DNA of 36,458 bases, from NCBI GenBank assembly GCA_007136095.1, contig SLHP01000055.1:1-36458 (forward strand), read 5' to 3'. Source of the stretch: Nitriliruptoraceae bacterium. GTDB taxonomy: Bacteria; Actinomycetota; Nitriliruptoria; Nitriliruptorales; Nitriliruptoraceae. How positions within the stretch are numbered: position 1 is the first letter of the stretch; each line of letters starts with the position of its first letter. This document shows positions 17,043 through 24,977 of this stretch, in pieces. Below the pieces are notes generated by a model. The model was not told the origin of the DNA. It searched no databases and worked only from the letters and a program-made list of their open reading frames with translations. The translations under genes were made by a program, and so were the position numbers.

Positions 17043-17143
17043 CGTCCTCCTGTCCTCATCGTCCCTCGCCGACCGCCCGGTACGGCGGTCGAACGGTTCG
17101 GTGAGAGACCACCGCGGAAGCGGCAGCCTCACCATCGAGGACG
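17043..17143 (-). promoter_or_regulatory. Possible riboswitch expression platform of the thrC-cysO-like operon
   Basis: Between riboswitch and start codon, GAGGACG covering the Shine-Dalgarno (17043-17049) is fully complementary to CGTCCTC at 17137-17143. Two stable hairpins lie between them: 17100-17133 (GGTGAG/CTCACC enclosing CCGC-GGAA-GCGG) and 17070-17091 (8-bp stem). Next to the aptamer, CTCATC at 17151-17156 can pair with the 3' strand of P1 at 17177-17182. These are alternative pairings seen by eye; translational control is the simpler reading because no U tract is present. Confidence 0.4.
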
Positions 17144-17175
17144 TCGGGGCGATGAGTGGACACGCCAAGCGCCAC

Positions 17176-17295
17176 GCTCATCGACCGCGCCGTCTCCGAC
17201 GGGTCCGGGTTTGGCACCTTCCCCCGCTGACTCGCGTCACCGTGGGGGTTGCCGAGGTTTCGTCGGGCCCGAGCCCTCCGCCTCTCTGGATGAGC
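17176..17295 (-). ncRNA. SAM-I (S-box) riboswitch aptamer
   Basis: Read on the minus strand, the sequence has the SAM-I core in order. P1 is closed by GCTCATC (17289-17295) with GATGAGC (17176-17182). Then come CAGAGAGGCGGAGGG, a GGGCCC arm followed by GAAACC, CGGCAACC, a P3 stem of five C (17244-17248) against five G (17221-17225), and AAGGTGCCAAACCC. The A usually found after GAGGG is replaced, which is a small departure. It lies 134 nt upstream of the threonine-synthase-family start. In known S-box leaders SAM binding switches off methionine or sulfur genes. The 211-bp spacer from here to gpgS (17296-17506) holds no gene I can support; it must contain promoters in both directions. Confidence 0.9.
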
Positions 17296-17506
17296 AACCA
17301 GTGACGGCAGCATGCCATCCCCCCGAGCGGAGGGCCAGCCGGCCCGGGCGCTGGTCCAGCAACGGCCCGCGCTCCGAAGCCTCTATAGCCAGCCGGAGTT
17401 CGCGCCCGGGCCAGCGGTCGGGCAGGATGCAGCACGGCCATCGCCCCGCGTCCACGCGCAACCACCTCGCCGGCTCGACCAGCGGTCACCACGTCAAGGG
17501 AATCCC

Positions 17507-18478
17507 GTGCCGCCCGAACATCTCACGGATCGGTTCGCCGCGAGAACACGTCACCACGCGCAGTTCACGGTCGACCTCCTGATCGCGGCCAAGCGTGACC
17601 GTGACCTCACCGTCTCGGTCGTGATCCCCGCCCGCAACGAAGCACCGACCGTCGGCGAGGTCGCCGGGAACCTGCACCGCGCCCTGTCGGTCGACACCGA
17701 ACTGCTCGACGAGGTGCTCGTGGTCGACGCCGATTCAACCGACGGCACGGGCGACATCGCACGCGCGGCCGGCGCACGTGTCGTGCGCCAATCGCATGTC
17801 CTGCCCGGGGCGGGGACCGCCCTCGGCAAGGGAGAGGCGCTCTGGAAGGGTCTGGCCGCCTCGGCGGGGGACCTCGTGGTCTTCGTGGACGCCGACATCC
17901 ACGACATCGGTCCACGCTTCGTGCTCGGGCTGCTCGGACCGCTGCTCCTCGACGACGGCGTGCGGTTCACCAAGGCGACCTACGACCGGCCACTGCGCCT
18001 GGGCGACGAGGTACGTCCCTCCGGTGGAGGGCGGGTCACCGAACTGCTCGCGCGCCCGATCATCGCCGCGTTCTGGCCGGAGCTCGCGTGGCTGGCCCAG
18101 CCGCTCTCCGGGGAGTACGCCGGAGATCGCGACCTGCTCGAGTCGCTCGCGTTCGTCCAGGGCTACGGGGTCGAGTTGGCGATGCTCGTCGACATCGCTG
18201 CCGCGCACGGCCCCGACGTCATCACCCAGGTGGACCTCGGACGGCGCACCCACGACCACCAGAGCCTGGATGCGCTCGGGCGCATGGCCGCCGAGATCCT
18301 CCATGTGGCCACCGACCGCCTGTCGCGTCAGGGTCGACTCGTCCTGACCGATCCTCTGACCACCTCGCTGTTGCAACCCCACCGCGATGGCAGTGGCGAA
18401 CTGCAGTTGACCCGCAGTGAGGTCGTGGTCTCCGAGCGGCCACCGCTGCGTCAGTGGCGGTCACAGCACTCAAGCTGA
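17507..18478 (+). CDS. gpgS: Glucosyl-3-phosphoglycerate synthase
   Basis: A 323-residue GT-A glycosyltransferase (GT81/GT2-like) matching GpgS, which transfers glucose from NDP-glucose to 3-phosphoglycerate, the first step to glucosylglycerate or methylglucose lipopolysaccharide. Seen are TVSVVIPARNEAPTVGEV, VVDADSTDGTGDIA, LGKGEALWKGLAAS, the metal-binding VDAD (Asp128, Asp130), GGGRVTELLARPIIAAFWPEL, QPLSGEYAGDRDLL, GYGVELAMLVD and NADP-free C-terminal RPPLRQW. The start GTG 17507 has AAGGGA 6 nt upstream; an upstream ATG at 17312 in frame gives an Arg/Pro-rich, implausible extension. The phosphatase gpgP is not adjacent. It is divergent from the SAM-riboswitch operon. Confidence 0.94.
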   Translation: MPPEHLTDRFAARTRHHAQFTVDLLIAAKRDRDLTVSVVIPARNEAPTVGEVAGNLHRALSVDTELLDEVLVVDADSTDGTGDIARAAGARVVRQSHVLPGAGTALGKGEALWKGLAASAGDLVVFVDADIHDIGPRFVLGLLGPLLLDDGVRFTKATYDRPLRLGDEVRPSGGGRVTELLARPIIAAFWPELAWLAQPLSGEYAGDRDLLESLAFVQGYGVELAMLVDIAAAHGPDVITQVDLGRRTHDHQSLDALGRMAAEILHVATDRLSRQGRLVLTDPLTTSLLQPHRDGSGELQLTRSEVVVSERPPLRQWRSQHSS

Positions 18479-18589
18479 TCCTGTGTCCGCCGATAGACGA
18501 CATAGGTAGGGTTGAACCAGCGATCCGGCGGTGCAGGCGTCGCACGCCCCGTTCAGCGGGACCGTCGAGCCGTCCGGGAAAGGACGAGC

Positions 18590-19030
<441 letters not shown>

Positions 19031-19051
19031 GGTCATCGGCACACCGGGTCC

Positions 19052-19738
19052 CTACCCGCGGTCGGCACCGACCACGACATGCACGTTGACGTTGGTCGAC
19101 AGGTTGCCCGGCTGCTCCCGAACGTCAGCCGCATCGATCTCCTCAGCGACCTGACGGGCCTCCGCCTCGAAGCCATCGGTCCAGAGCACCGTGGTGACCT
19201 CGTAGGCGATCGCGGGGTTCCGCGCGACGATGTTGTACCCGGCGTCTCGAAGCTGCTCGTTGACCGCGTCCGCCGCTGCACCGCCATCGGCCCTAAAACC
19301 GTCCAGGACCTGCACCGAGATCTCGCCCGGGTCGATGGCCGCGGGGGCATCGGGGGCGGGTTCGGACTCCTCGTCGGACGGCGCGTCATCCTCGTCGTCG
19401 GTGTCCGGAGCCTCGTCATCGGTGTCCGCGTCGGGGTCCTCTGCGTCGGGATCTTCCCCGTTCGGATCGTCGTCCGCCGGTTCGTCGTCCGCCGGATCAG
19501 GGTCCTCGGGATCCTCGACCGGCTCCGACGACTCATCGTCCGGTTCGTCCTCCACGTCCTCGGACGGGACGTCATCGATCGCCAGGTCGGGATCGTCGAC
19601 GTCCTCACGACCGATCATGCCGAGCACGCCGAAGATGCCCGCGACGAGCACGACCAGACCGACCGCCCCCGCGACGTTACGCAGGACCGAGCGTCGGAAG
19701 CTCGGGTCCTTCGGCGGGGTGTGCTTCGCGTCGGCCAC
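19052..19738 (-). CDS. Membrane-anchored LytR_C-domain protein with long acidic linker
   Basis: A 228-residue protein with a short cytoplasmic N-terminus, one transmembrane helix (about residues 22-43), an extremely acidic Asp/Glu/Pro linker (about 45-137) and a C-terminal LytR_C domain (ISVQVLDGFRADGGAAADAV to the end). LytR_C domains occur at the end of LytR-CpsA-Psr cell-wall ligases and alone in VirR-type mycobacterial envelope proteins. It is outside the membrane and probably linked to envelope assembly. The start is GTG 19738, 6 bp after the stop of the DUF3263 gene, so the two are translated together. The same DUF3263-then-LytR_C order is, as I recall, that of Rv0430-Rv0431 in M. tuberculosis. 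Confidence 0.87.
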   Translation of the reverse strand: MADAKHTPPKDPSFRRSVLRNVAGAVGLVVLVAGIFGVLGMIGREDVDDPDLAIDDVPSEDVEDEPDDESSEPVEDPEDPDPADDEPADDDPNGEDPDAEDPDADTDDEAPDTDDEDDAPSDEESEPAPDAPAAIDPGEISVQVLDGFRADGGAAADAVNEQLRDAGYNIVARNPAIAYEVTTVLWTDGFEAEARQVAEEIDAADVREQPGNLSTNVNVHVVVGADRG

Positions 19739-19744
19739 GATCGC

Positions 19745-20068
19745 TCAGCGCGCGTCGGCGCCCAGCCGCTTGGCGGCGCGCTGCCTCTGACGTGAAGCTC
19801 GGAGGCGACAGAGCCGCTTGACCAGCATGGGGTCGTAGGCCAGTGCGACCTCGTCGTCGATGACGCGGTTGAGCAGCTGGTAGTAGCGGGTCGGCGAGAC
19901 GTCGAACCGCTCGCGGATGGCCTGTTCCTTCGCGCCGGCGTACTTCCACCATTCACGTTCGAAGTCCAGGATGCGACGCGAGCGCTCGTCGAGCTCGTCG
20001 TGTGGTTCGTCGACGCCAGGATCGACGCCACGCGCAACTTTCGAGGTGAGGTTCTCCGTGATGGACAT
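19745..20068 (-). CDS. DUF3263 protein
   Basis: A 107-residue, mostly helical, basic protein with the DUF3263 signature: ILDFEREWWKYAGAKEQAIRERF, then SPTRYYQLLNRVIDD, DPMLVKRLCRLRASRQRQR. The central part (AKEQAIRERFDVSPTRYYQLLN) reads like a helix-turn-helix, so DNA binding is plausible but unproven. An acidic N-terminal 30 residues precede it. The ATG 20068 is set by AGGAGA 7 nt upstream. It is the promoter-proximal gene of a two-gene operon with the LytR_C protein, and divergent from the amino-acid dehydrogenase gene. Confidence 0.88.
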   Translation of the reverse strand: MSITENLTSKVARGVDPGVDEPHDELDERSRRILDFEREWWKYAGAKEQAIRERFDVSPTRYYQLLNRVIDDEVALAYDPMLVKRLCRLRASRQRQRAAKRLGADAR

Positions 20069-20240
20069 CGCTGTTCTCCTGCTCGGCGGCAAGCCTCGCA
20101 GACGAACCACATCCATGCAACTACGCCGGGGTGACCGTCCGGCCAGCGCAGCGACGTGCGGCAGCATCCGGACGAACGTCTGACGCCCTAGTCTCGACCC
20201 CCGCCGGGATCCAGGCCCGGATGCCGGCTGGGAGGCACAC

Positions 20241-21314
20241 GTGGTCACGGCACCCTTCGCCCGGTCCGATACTCATGAGCAGGTCGTGTTCGCACGCGAT
20301 GACGACGTGGGACTGCGCTGCATCATCGCGATCCATTCGACACGTCTCGGACCGTCACTGGGCGGCACGCGGTTCCGGTCCTACGCCTCGGAGGATGAGG
20401 CACTCACTGATGTCCTGCGCCTGTCCCAGGCGATGACGCTCAAGAGCGCCTGCGCCGGCATCGACCATGGGGGCGGCAAGTCCGTCATCATCGGTGACCC
20501 GGCTGAGCTGCGCAGCGAGGCACTGCTCCGCGCCTTCGGACGGGTGATCGAGAGCCTCGGCGGGCGCTACACGGCCGCGTGCGACATCGGGACGACCCCC
20601 GCCGACATGGCCCTGATCAACCGCGAGACCCGCTGGGTGACAGGCGCGGACGAGGCCGAGGGCGGGTCCGGCGATTCGGGCGTGCTGACCGCCTACGGCC
20701 TCTTCCTCGCCATGCAGGCGACGGCCGAGGCGACCTTCGGTTCCACCTCACTGGCGGGGCGGCACATCGCTGTGCAGGGTCTCGGCAAGGTCGGGGGCCG
20801 CCTGGTCGAGCACATGGTCGAGGACGGCGCGAAGGTCACGGTTGCCGATGTATCGGCGGCTGCGGTCGATCGCGCCAGCGACCTGCCGGGGGTCGAGGTC
20901 GTCCCGGTCGACGACATCCTGGAGGTCGACGCCGACATCGTCTCGCCGAACGCGCTCGGTGGCGTCCTCAACGAACACAGCATCCCGGCCCTGCACGCGG
21001 TCGCGGTCTGCGGTGGCGCCAACAACCAGCTCGCGACACCGGAGGACGCCGAGCGTCTGCACGACCGCGGCATCCTCTACGCCCCCGACTTCGTCGTGAA
21101 CTCCGGCGGCGTGATCAGCGTCGCCGATGAACTGCACCCGCACGGGCGCTCACCGGCACGTGCGCGCCAGCGCGCCAGCGCGATCCCCGCAACGCTCCGC
21201 AACATCATCGAGGTATCCCGTGCGGACGGGATCACGACGGACGCGGCCGCCGAACGGGTCGCGCAGCAGCGCATCGCGGCGGTCGGGGGCCTGCGGAGCT
21301 TCTGGCTGCCCTGA
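20241..21314 (+). CDS. Glu/Leu/Phe/Val dehydrogenase family (valine/leucine dehydrogenase-like)
   Basis: A 357-residue NAD-dependent amino-acid dehydrogenase of the length usual for Val/Leu/Phe dehydrogenases, shorter than glutamate dehydrogenases. Substrate-site motifs are GPSLGGTRFR, then Lys68 (AMTLKSAC) and catalytic Lys80 in GIDHGGGKSVI. DIGTTPADM follows. The Rossmann NAD motif is GLGKVG (residues 180-185), and SPNALGGVLN, CGGANNQL and FVVNSGGVISV are conserved blocks. It oxidatively deaminates a branched-chain amino acid to its 2-oxoacid in catabolism; the exact substrate cannot be told. Start GTG 20241 has GGGAGG 5 nt upstream. The C-terminus has the AAxRVAxxR pattern of the family. 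TAGTCT at 20189 is a possible -10 box. Confidence 0.9.
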   Translation: MVTAPFARSDTHEQVVFARDDDVGLRCIIAIHSTRLGPSLGGTRFRSYASEDEALTDVLRLSQAMTLKSACAGIDHGGGKSVIIGDPAELRSEALLRAFGRVIESLGGRYTAACDIGTTPADMALINRETRWVTGADEAEGGSGDSGVLTAYGLFLAMQATAEATFGSTSLAGRHIAVQGLGKVGGRLVEHMVEDGAKVTVADVSAAAVDRASDLPGVEVVPVDDILEVDADIVSPNALGGVLNEHSIPALHAVAVCGGANNQLATPEDAERLHDRGILYAPDFVVNSGGVISVADELHPHGRSPARARQRASAIPATLRNIIEVSRADGITTDAAAERVAQQRIAAVGGLRSFWLP

Positions 21315-21353
21315 TCCGGCGGTGCCGCACGAAAAGCGGGCGGGACTCAAGCT

Positions 21354-21365
21354 GGTCGGCCGACC
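21354..21365. promoter_or_regulatory. 12-bp perfect palindrome upstream of the GT2-PilZ gene
   Basis: GGTCGGCCGACC is self-complementary and ends 15 bp before the ATG at 21381. It could be an operator or chance in high-GC DNA. Confidence 0.3.
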
Positions 21366-21380
21366 GCCGATATCTCGGTC

Positions 21381-23396
21381 ATGGATCCCGAACCCACACC
21401 ACACCGCCCGACACGATCATCGCCTGCGCCAACCGGCTCGGCGACTCCCGCGCGGCCCCGCGAGCCTGCCGGGCGCACCCGGCTGATCCGCGCCTCGGCG
21501 CTCGCCGCACTGGCCGTCGGCGCGCTGTACCTGGGCTGGCGGGTCACCTCGACGTTGAACCCCGATGCGTTGACGTTGTCGGTGACCCTGTGGCTGCTCG
21601 AGCTGCACGCCTGGTTCGGGCTGGCGCTGTTCACCTACGCCCTGTGGGACGTTGATGGCGCCCCGCCGCCCCCGGCAGAGCTACCCGAGCTGACGGTCGC
21701 GGTCCTGATCCCGACCTACAACGAGCCCGTCGAGGTCCTGTTGCCGACGATCGTCGCCGCGGTGGCGCTCGAACCCGACCACGACACGTGGGTGCTGGAT
21801 GACGGCAACCGCCCGGCCGTCGCCGAGCTCGCCGTCCGTCTGGGGGCGCGCTACCTCACGCGCCCCGAACACACCGACGCCAAGGCCGGCAACCTCAACC
21901 ATGCTCTGACGGTGATCGACACCGACCTCATCGCGGTGCTGGACGCAGATCACGTCGCGACACCGGGCTTCCTGCGACGGACGCTGCCCTACTTCCACGA
22001 CGACGACATCGCCCTCGTCCAGACCCCGCAGGACTTCTACAACGACTCGTCGTTCGAACACGTCCATGTTCGACGCGGGCAGGAAGAGCACGTGGTCTTC
22101 AGCGAGCAGGCGGTCTTCTACCGGGAGATCCAGCCCGGGAAGAACCGGTGGGGTGGCGCGTTCTGGTGCGGGACCGGGGCCGTTCTCCGGGTGGCTGCGC
22201 TGGGATCGGTCGGCGGGGTCGCCACCACCTCGATCACCGAGGACATCCAGACCACGATCCGGATGCACCGGAAGGGGTGGCGGACCGTCTACCACGACGA
22301 GGTGCTGGCTCGCGGGCTGGCCGCGGACACCGCGGAGCAGTACGCGCTGCAGCGCCGGCGGTGGTGCACCGGGGCGATGCAGGTCATGCGCCAGGAGCGA
22401 CCCCTGACCGATCGACGCCTGACCCCTCGGCAGCGGCTGACCTACGCCTCGACACTGCTGGGTTGGTTCGACGCGGTCCGGCTGCTGCTGCTCCTGGTGT
22501 TCCCCCTGCTGGTGCTGCTGAGCGGCGCATCGCCGATCGCCGCGCCCCTGGCGGTCTTCGCGGCGGCCTTCGGGGCGTCGATCCTGCTGCAACAGCACGC
22601 GTTGTGGCGTCTGGCCCGGGGAAGGATCCGACCGGTCCCGACCGCCGTGTTCGACCTGTCACGCCTGGAAGCCACCCTGCAGGCGATCCTGGTCGGTCTC
22701 ACGGGTCGGGACATCCCGTTCCAGGTCACCCCCAAGGGAGCGAGCGGGCAGACGGGCAGGAAACGGATCCCGGTTCCACGACTGCTGCTCGCCCTGGCCG
22801 CCGGCCACATGGCTGCCATCGCGTGGTACCTGCTGACGCTGGCAGGCCGGACCCCCCTGACCTACGAGATCGCCGGGGTCGCCCACGGCGCAGCGCTCTG
22901 GGCGGTGATCAACGGGTTGCTGATCGCCACGGCGATCACCCGGATCCGCTCCTCACGCTTCGCCGACGAACGTCGCGGCAGCTACCGCCACCCCGTGCAC
23001 GCCACGGGCCTGCTCGACGGCCGACCGGCGACGATCACGGATCTGTCCCTGACCGGTGCGCAGCTGCGGATGGAACCTGCCGCCACACCGGAGACGGGGA
23101 CGATCGGACGGCTCGACCTGGACATGTCCGGCGAGCGCGCATCGTTCGTCGCGGAGGTCCGCTCGGTCCGTCCGGCACCGGGTGAGGATGGCTCATCGCT
23201 CGTCGGCCTGTCGTTCGACGACGGGCAGCTGACCACCCAGGCACAACTCGCGCTCGGACTGTTCAACGCTGCGGCGCCGACCGGCACCCCGGAGGAGCCA
23301 CGTCCGGTGGCCGTCACCGCCACCGGCGACGTGGACGAAGGCCCGACCGGTCCGGGCCCGTCACACGACGACCGCGGGAGCATCGCTGTGCACTGA
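21381..23396 (+). CDS. Cellulose-synthase-like GT2 with C-terminal PilZ domain
   Basis: A 671-residue membrane glycosyltransferase with BcsA architecture. Two N-terminal transmembrane helices (about 35-55 and 66-90) precede the GT-A domain: VLIPTYNEP, DDGN (Asp140-141), DAD (188-190), the TED acceptor motif at 286-288 and QRRRW at 324-328. Four or more transmembrane helices follow (about 358-520). A PilZ domain follows: R532-xxx-R536 and D554-x-S556-xx-G559, the c-di-GMP binding residues. It should polymerise and export a beta-glucan or similar under c-di-GMP control. No bcsB, bcsZ or bcsC gene is nearby, so the polymer and exit route are unknown. The N-terminal 30 residues are Pro-rich. It follows the dehydrogenase by 66 bp. 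Confidence 0.9.
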   Translation: MDPEPTPHRPTRSSPAPTGSATPARPREPAGRTRLIRASALAALAVGALYLGWRVTSTLNPDALTLSVTLWLLELHAWFGLALFTYALWDVDGAPPPPAELPELTVAVLIPTYNEPVEVLLPTIVAAVALEPDHDTWVLDDGNRPAVAELAVRLGARYLTRPEHTDAKAGNLNHALTVIDTDLIAVLDADHVATPGFLRRTLPYFHDDDIALVQTPQDFYNDSSFEHVHVRRGQEEHVVFSEQAVFYREIQPGKNRWGGAFWCGTGAVLRVAALGSVGGVATTSITEDIQTTIRMHRKGWRTVYHDEVLARGLAADTAEQYALQRRRWCTGAMQVMRQERPLTDRRLTPRQRLTYASTLLGWFDAVRLLLLLVFPLLVLLSGASPIAAPLAVFAAAFGASILLQQHALWRLARGRIRPVPTAVFDLSRLEATLQAILVGLTGRDIPFQVTPKGASGQTGRKRIPVPRLLLALAAGHMAAIAWYLLTLAGRTPLTYEIAGVAHGAALWAVINGLLIATAITRIRSSRFADERRGSYRHPVHATGLLDGRPATITDLSLTGAQLRMEPAATPETGTIGRLDLDMSGERASFVAEVRSVRPAPGEDGSSLVGLSFDDGQLTTQAQLALGLFNAAAPTGTPEEPRPVAVTATGDVDEGPTGPGPSHDDRGSIAVH

Positions 23397-23412
23397 CCGC
23401 GGACTGGAACGC

Positions 23413-24480
23413 TCAAACACCCACGAAGCGCAACCGCTCGTCGGCGTCACGGTCTTCGTCGTGCTCGACGACCTCGCCCACCTGCCAGGCGTCGATGCCG
23501 CGCTGTTCGAGGACGCGGATGGCCGCGTCGCACTGCGATGCCGGAAGCACCGCGACCATGCCGACCCCGCAGTTGAACGTCCGCCACATCTCGTCGGTGG
23601 CCACCGGCCCGCGCTCCTGCAACCAGGTGAAGATCGGCGGCCAGGTCCAGGTGGTCACGTCCACCGTGACCCCGAGCCCATCCGGCAGCACACGTGGCAG
23701 GTTGCCGGGCAGGCCACCTCCGGTGATGTGGCACAGCGCGTGTACCTCGACGGCTTCGAGCAGCGCGAGGCAGTCGGTGGCGTAGATGCGGGTGGGTTCG
23801 AGGAGCTCCTGGCCGAGGCTGCGTTCGAGTCCGTGGAGCTCCGCCAGGTCCAGCCCGGCGACGATCCGTCGGATCAGGCTGTAGCCGTTGCTGTGCGGCC
23901 CGGACGAGGCCATCGCCACCAGCACGTCGCCGGTGACGACCCGATCCGGTCCGAGGATGTCGCGGCGCTCGACCACGCCGACACCGAAGCCCGCGAGGTC
24001 GAACTCGTCGTCACCGAGCAACCCCGGGTGCTCAGCGGTCTCGCCACCGACCAGGGCGCAGCCGGCGAGCACACACCCCTCGGCGATCCCGCGGACGATG
24101 TCGGCGATCCGGTCGGGGTCCAGTCGTCCCACGGAGATGTAGTCGTTGAAGAACAGCGGTTCGGCACCCGTCACGACCAGGTCGTCGACGACCATGGCGA
24201 CCAGGTCCTGACCGACCGTGTCCAGGATCCCGAGCTGCCGGGCGAGGTCCACCTTCGTCCCGACGCCGTCGGTCGAACTCACGAGGACCGGCTCGTCGTA
24301 CCGGTGGATGTCCAGCGCGAACAACCCCCCGAAGCCACCGATGCCGCCGAGGACCTCGGGTCGCGTGGCGCGCCCGAGCACCCCGGCCAGCAGTTCGACA
24401 CTGCGATCCGCAGCCGCCAGATCCACGCCAGCATCGGCGTAGCTCAGCGACTCGCCAGGCACGGCTGGCTCATCCGACAT
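23413..24480 (-). CDS. purM: Phosphoribosylformylglycinamidine cyclo-ligase (AIR synthetase)
   Basis: A 355-residue PurM, which closes the imidazole ring of AIR in purine biosynthesis. Family blocks seen are SYADAGVDLAAADRSVELL, the ATP-binding DGVGTKVDLARQLG, GQDLVAMVVDDLVVTGAEPLFFNDY, GCALVGGETAEHPGLL, SSGPHSNGYSLIR, HITGGGLPGNLPRVLP and FNCGVGMVAVLP. Full length is intact. The ATG at 24480 is chosen from GGAG 8 nt upstream and the family N-terminus; this ATG overlaps the end of the upstream hypothetical gene by 11 bp, so translation is probably coupled. purF, purL and purQ are not in the window. It is convergent with the GT2-PilZ gene, 16 bp apart. Confidence 0.96.
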   Translation of the reverse strand: MSDEPAVPGESLSYADAGVDLAAADRSVELLAGVLGRATRPEVLGGIGGFGGLFALDIHRYDEPVLVSSTDGVGTKVDLARQLGILDTVGQDLVAMVVDDLVVTGAEPLFFNDYISVGRLDPDRIADIVRGIAEGCVLAGCALVGGETAEHPGLLGDDEFDLAGFGVGVVERRDILGPDRVVTGDVLVAMASSGPHSNGYSLIRRIVAGLDLAELHGLERSLGQELLEPTRIYATDCLALLEAVEVHALCHITGGGLPGNLPRVLPDGLGVTVDVTTWTWPPIFTWLQERGPVATDEMWRTFNCGVGMVAVLPASQCDAAIRVLEQRGIDAWQVGEVVEHDEDRDADERLRFVGV

Positions 24481-24898
24481 CGGCGCGCTCCTTCGGGGGG
24501 CGCCAGCGACGTCGCCACTCACGCTCGGCGTCCGCGAAGGTGTCCAGCGGATCGATCACGTCCTGCAGGATCGTGAGCAACTCCTCGAGTTCATCGGTCG
24601 AGGCGGCGACGTGGTCGACGTCATCCAGCGCCTTCTCGGCCGCGTCGAGGGCATCGACGCACTCCTGCCAGTCCTGCTCCAACTCGTCGAGGCGCCAGCC
24701 GGGCATCCAGGCGCGGGCATCGGCGATCGAGCGACGCACGGCGTCGGTCCCGGCACCGATCGGAGCGGGCTCGACCCGTCCGGTTGGCAACGTTCCGAGC
24801 AGGACACGTCGCCCGGCTTCGATCACCTCGGCGCAATCGACGAACGACCACCAGGCAGGGTGGAGGTCGGGGGGCAGGTCTGGCTTCCGGCGGAACAT
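24470..24898 (-). CDS. Hypothetical protein overlapping purM
   Basis: A 142-residue soluble, acidic, mainly helical protein that I do not recognise. It has a Trp-rich start (HPAWWSFVD), a central amphipathic helix (DELEQDWQECVDALDAAEKAL) and a second coiled-coil-like helix (STDELEELLTILQDVIDPL), then a basic end (REWRRRWRPPKERADVG). No signal peptide, no transmembrane segment, no Cys motif. The 3' end overlaps the purM start by 11 bp, so it is the first gene of a two-gene operon, and its expression would track purM. Codon use matches neighbours, so the frame is likely real. Confidence 0.7.
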   Translation of the reverse strand: MFRRKPDLPPDLHPAWWSFVDCAEVIEAGRRVLLGTLPTGRVEPAPIGAGTDAVRRSIADARAWMPGWRLDELEQDWQECVDALDAAEKALDDVDHVAASTDELEELLTILQDVIDPLDTFADAEREWRRRWRPPKERADVG

Positions 24899-24965
24899 GG
24901 CGCGGAGTATCGCGTGCCGGTGCCCGCGGCGCGAACCGGCGGTGATCGTCCGGCCGAGGACGACC

Positions 24966-24971
24966 TACCCT
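24966..24971 (+). promoter_or_regulatory. -10 box of a probable leaderless metH promoter
   Basis: TACCCT at 24966-24971 is followed by 6 nt and then the ATG at 24978, and GTGATC at 24942 is spaced 18 nt upstream as a weak -35. No Shine-Dalgarno precedes the ATG. This is the standard geometry for a leaderless transcript. Confidence 0.6.
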
Positions 24972-24977
24972 CTGTGT

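Noticed and set aside
17330-17385. A second S-box-like leader on the plus strand before gpgS (GCGGAGGGCC, then CAGCAACGG)
   Set aside because: Only short pieces resemble the core; no P1, no GAAACC or GGTGCCAA segment follows, so I do not call a riboswitch.
17312-17506. N-terminal extension of gpgS from ATG 17312
   Set aside because: The extension is Pro/Arg/Gln-rich, absent from the family, and GTG 17507 has a good ribosome site.
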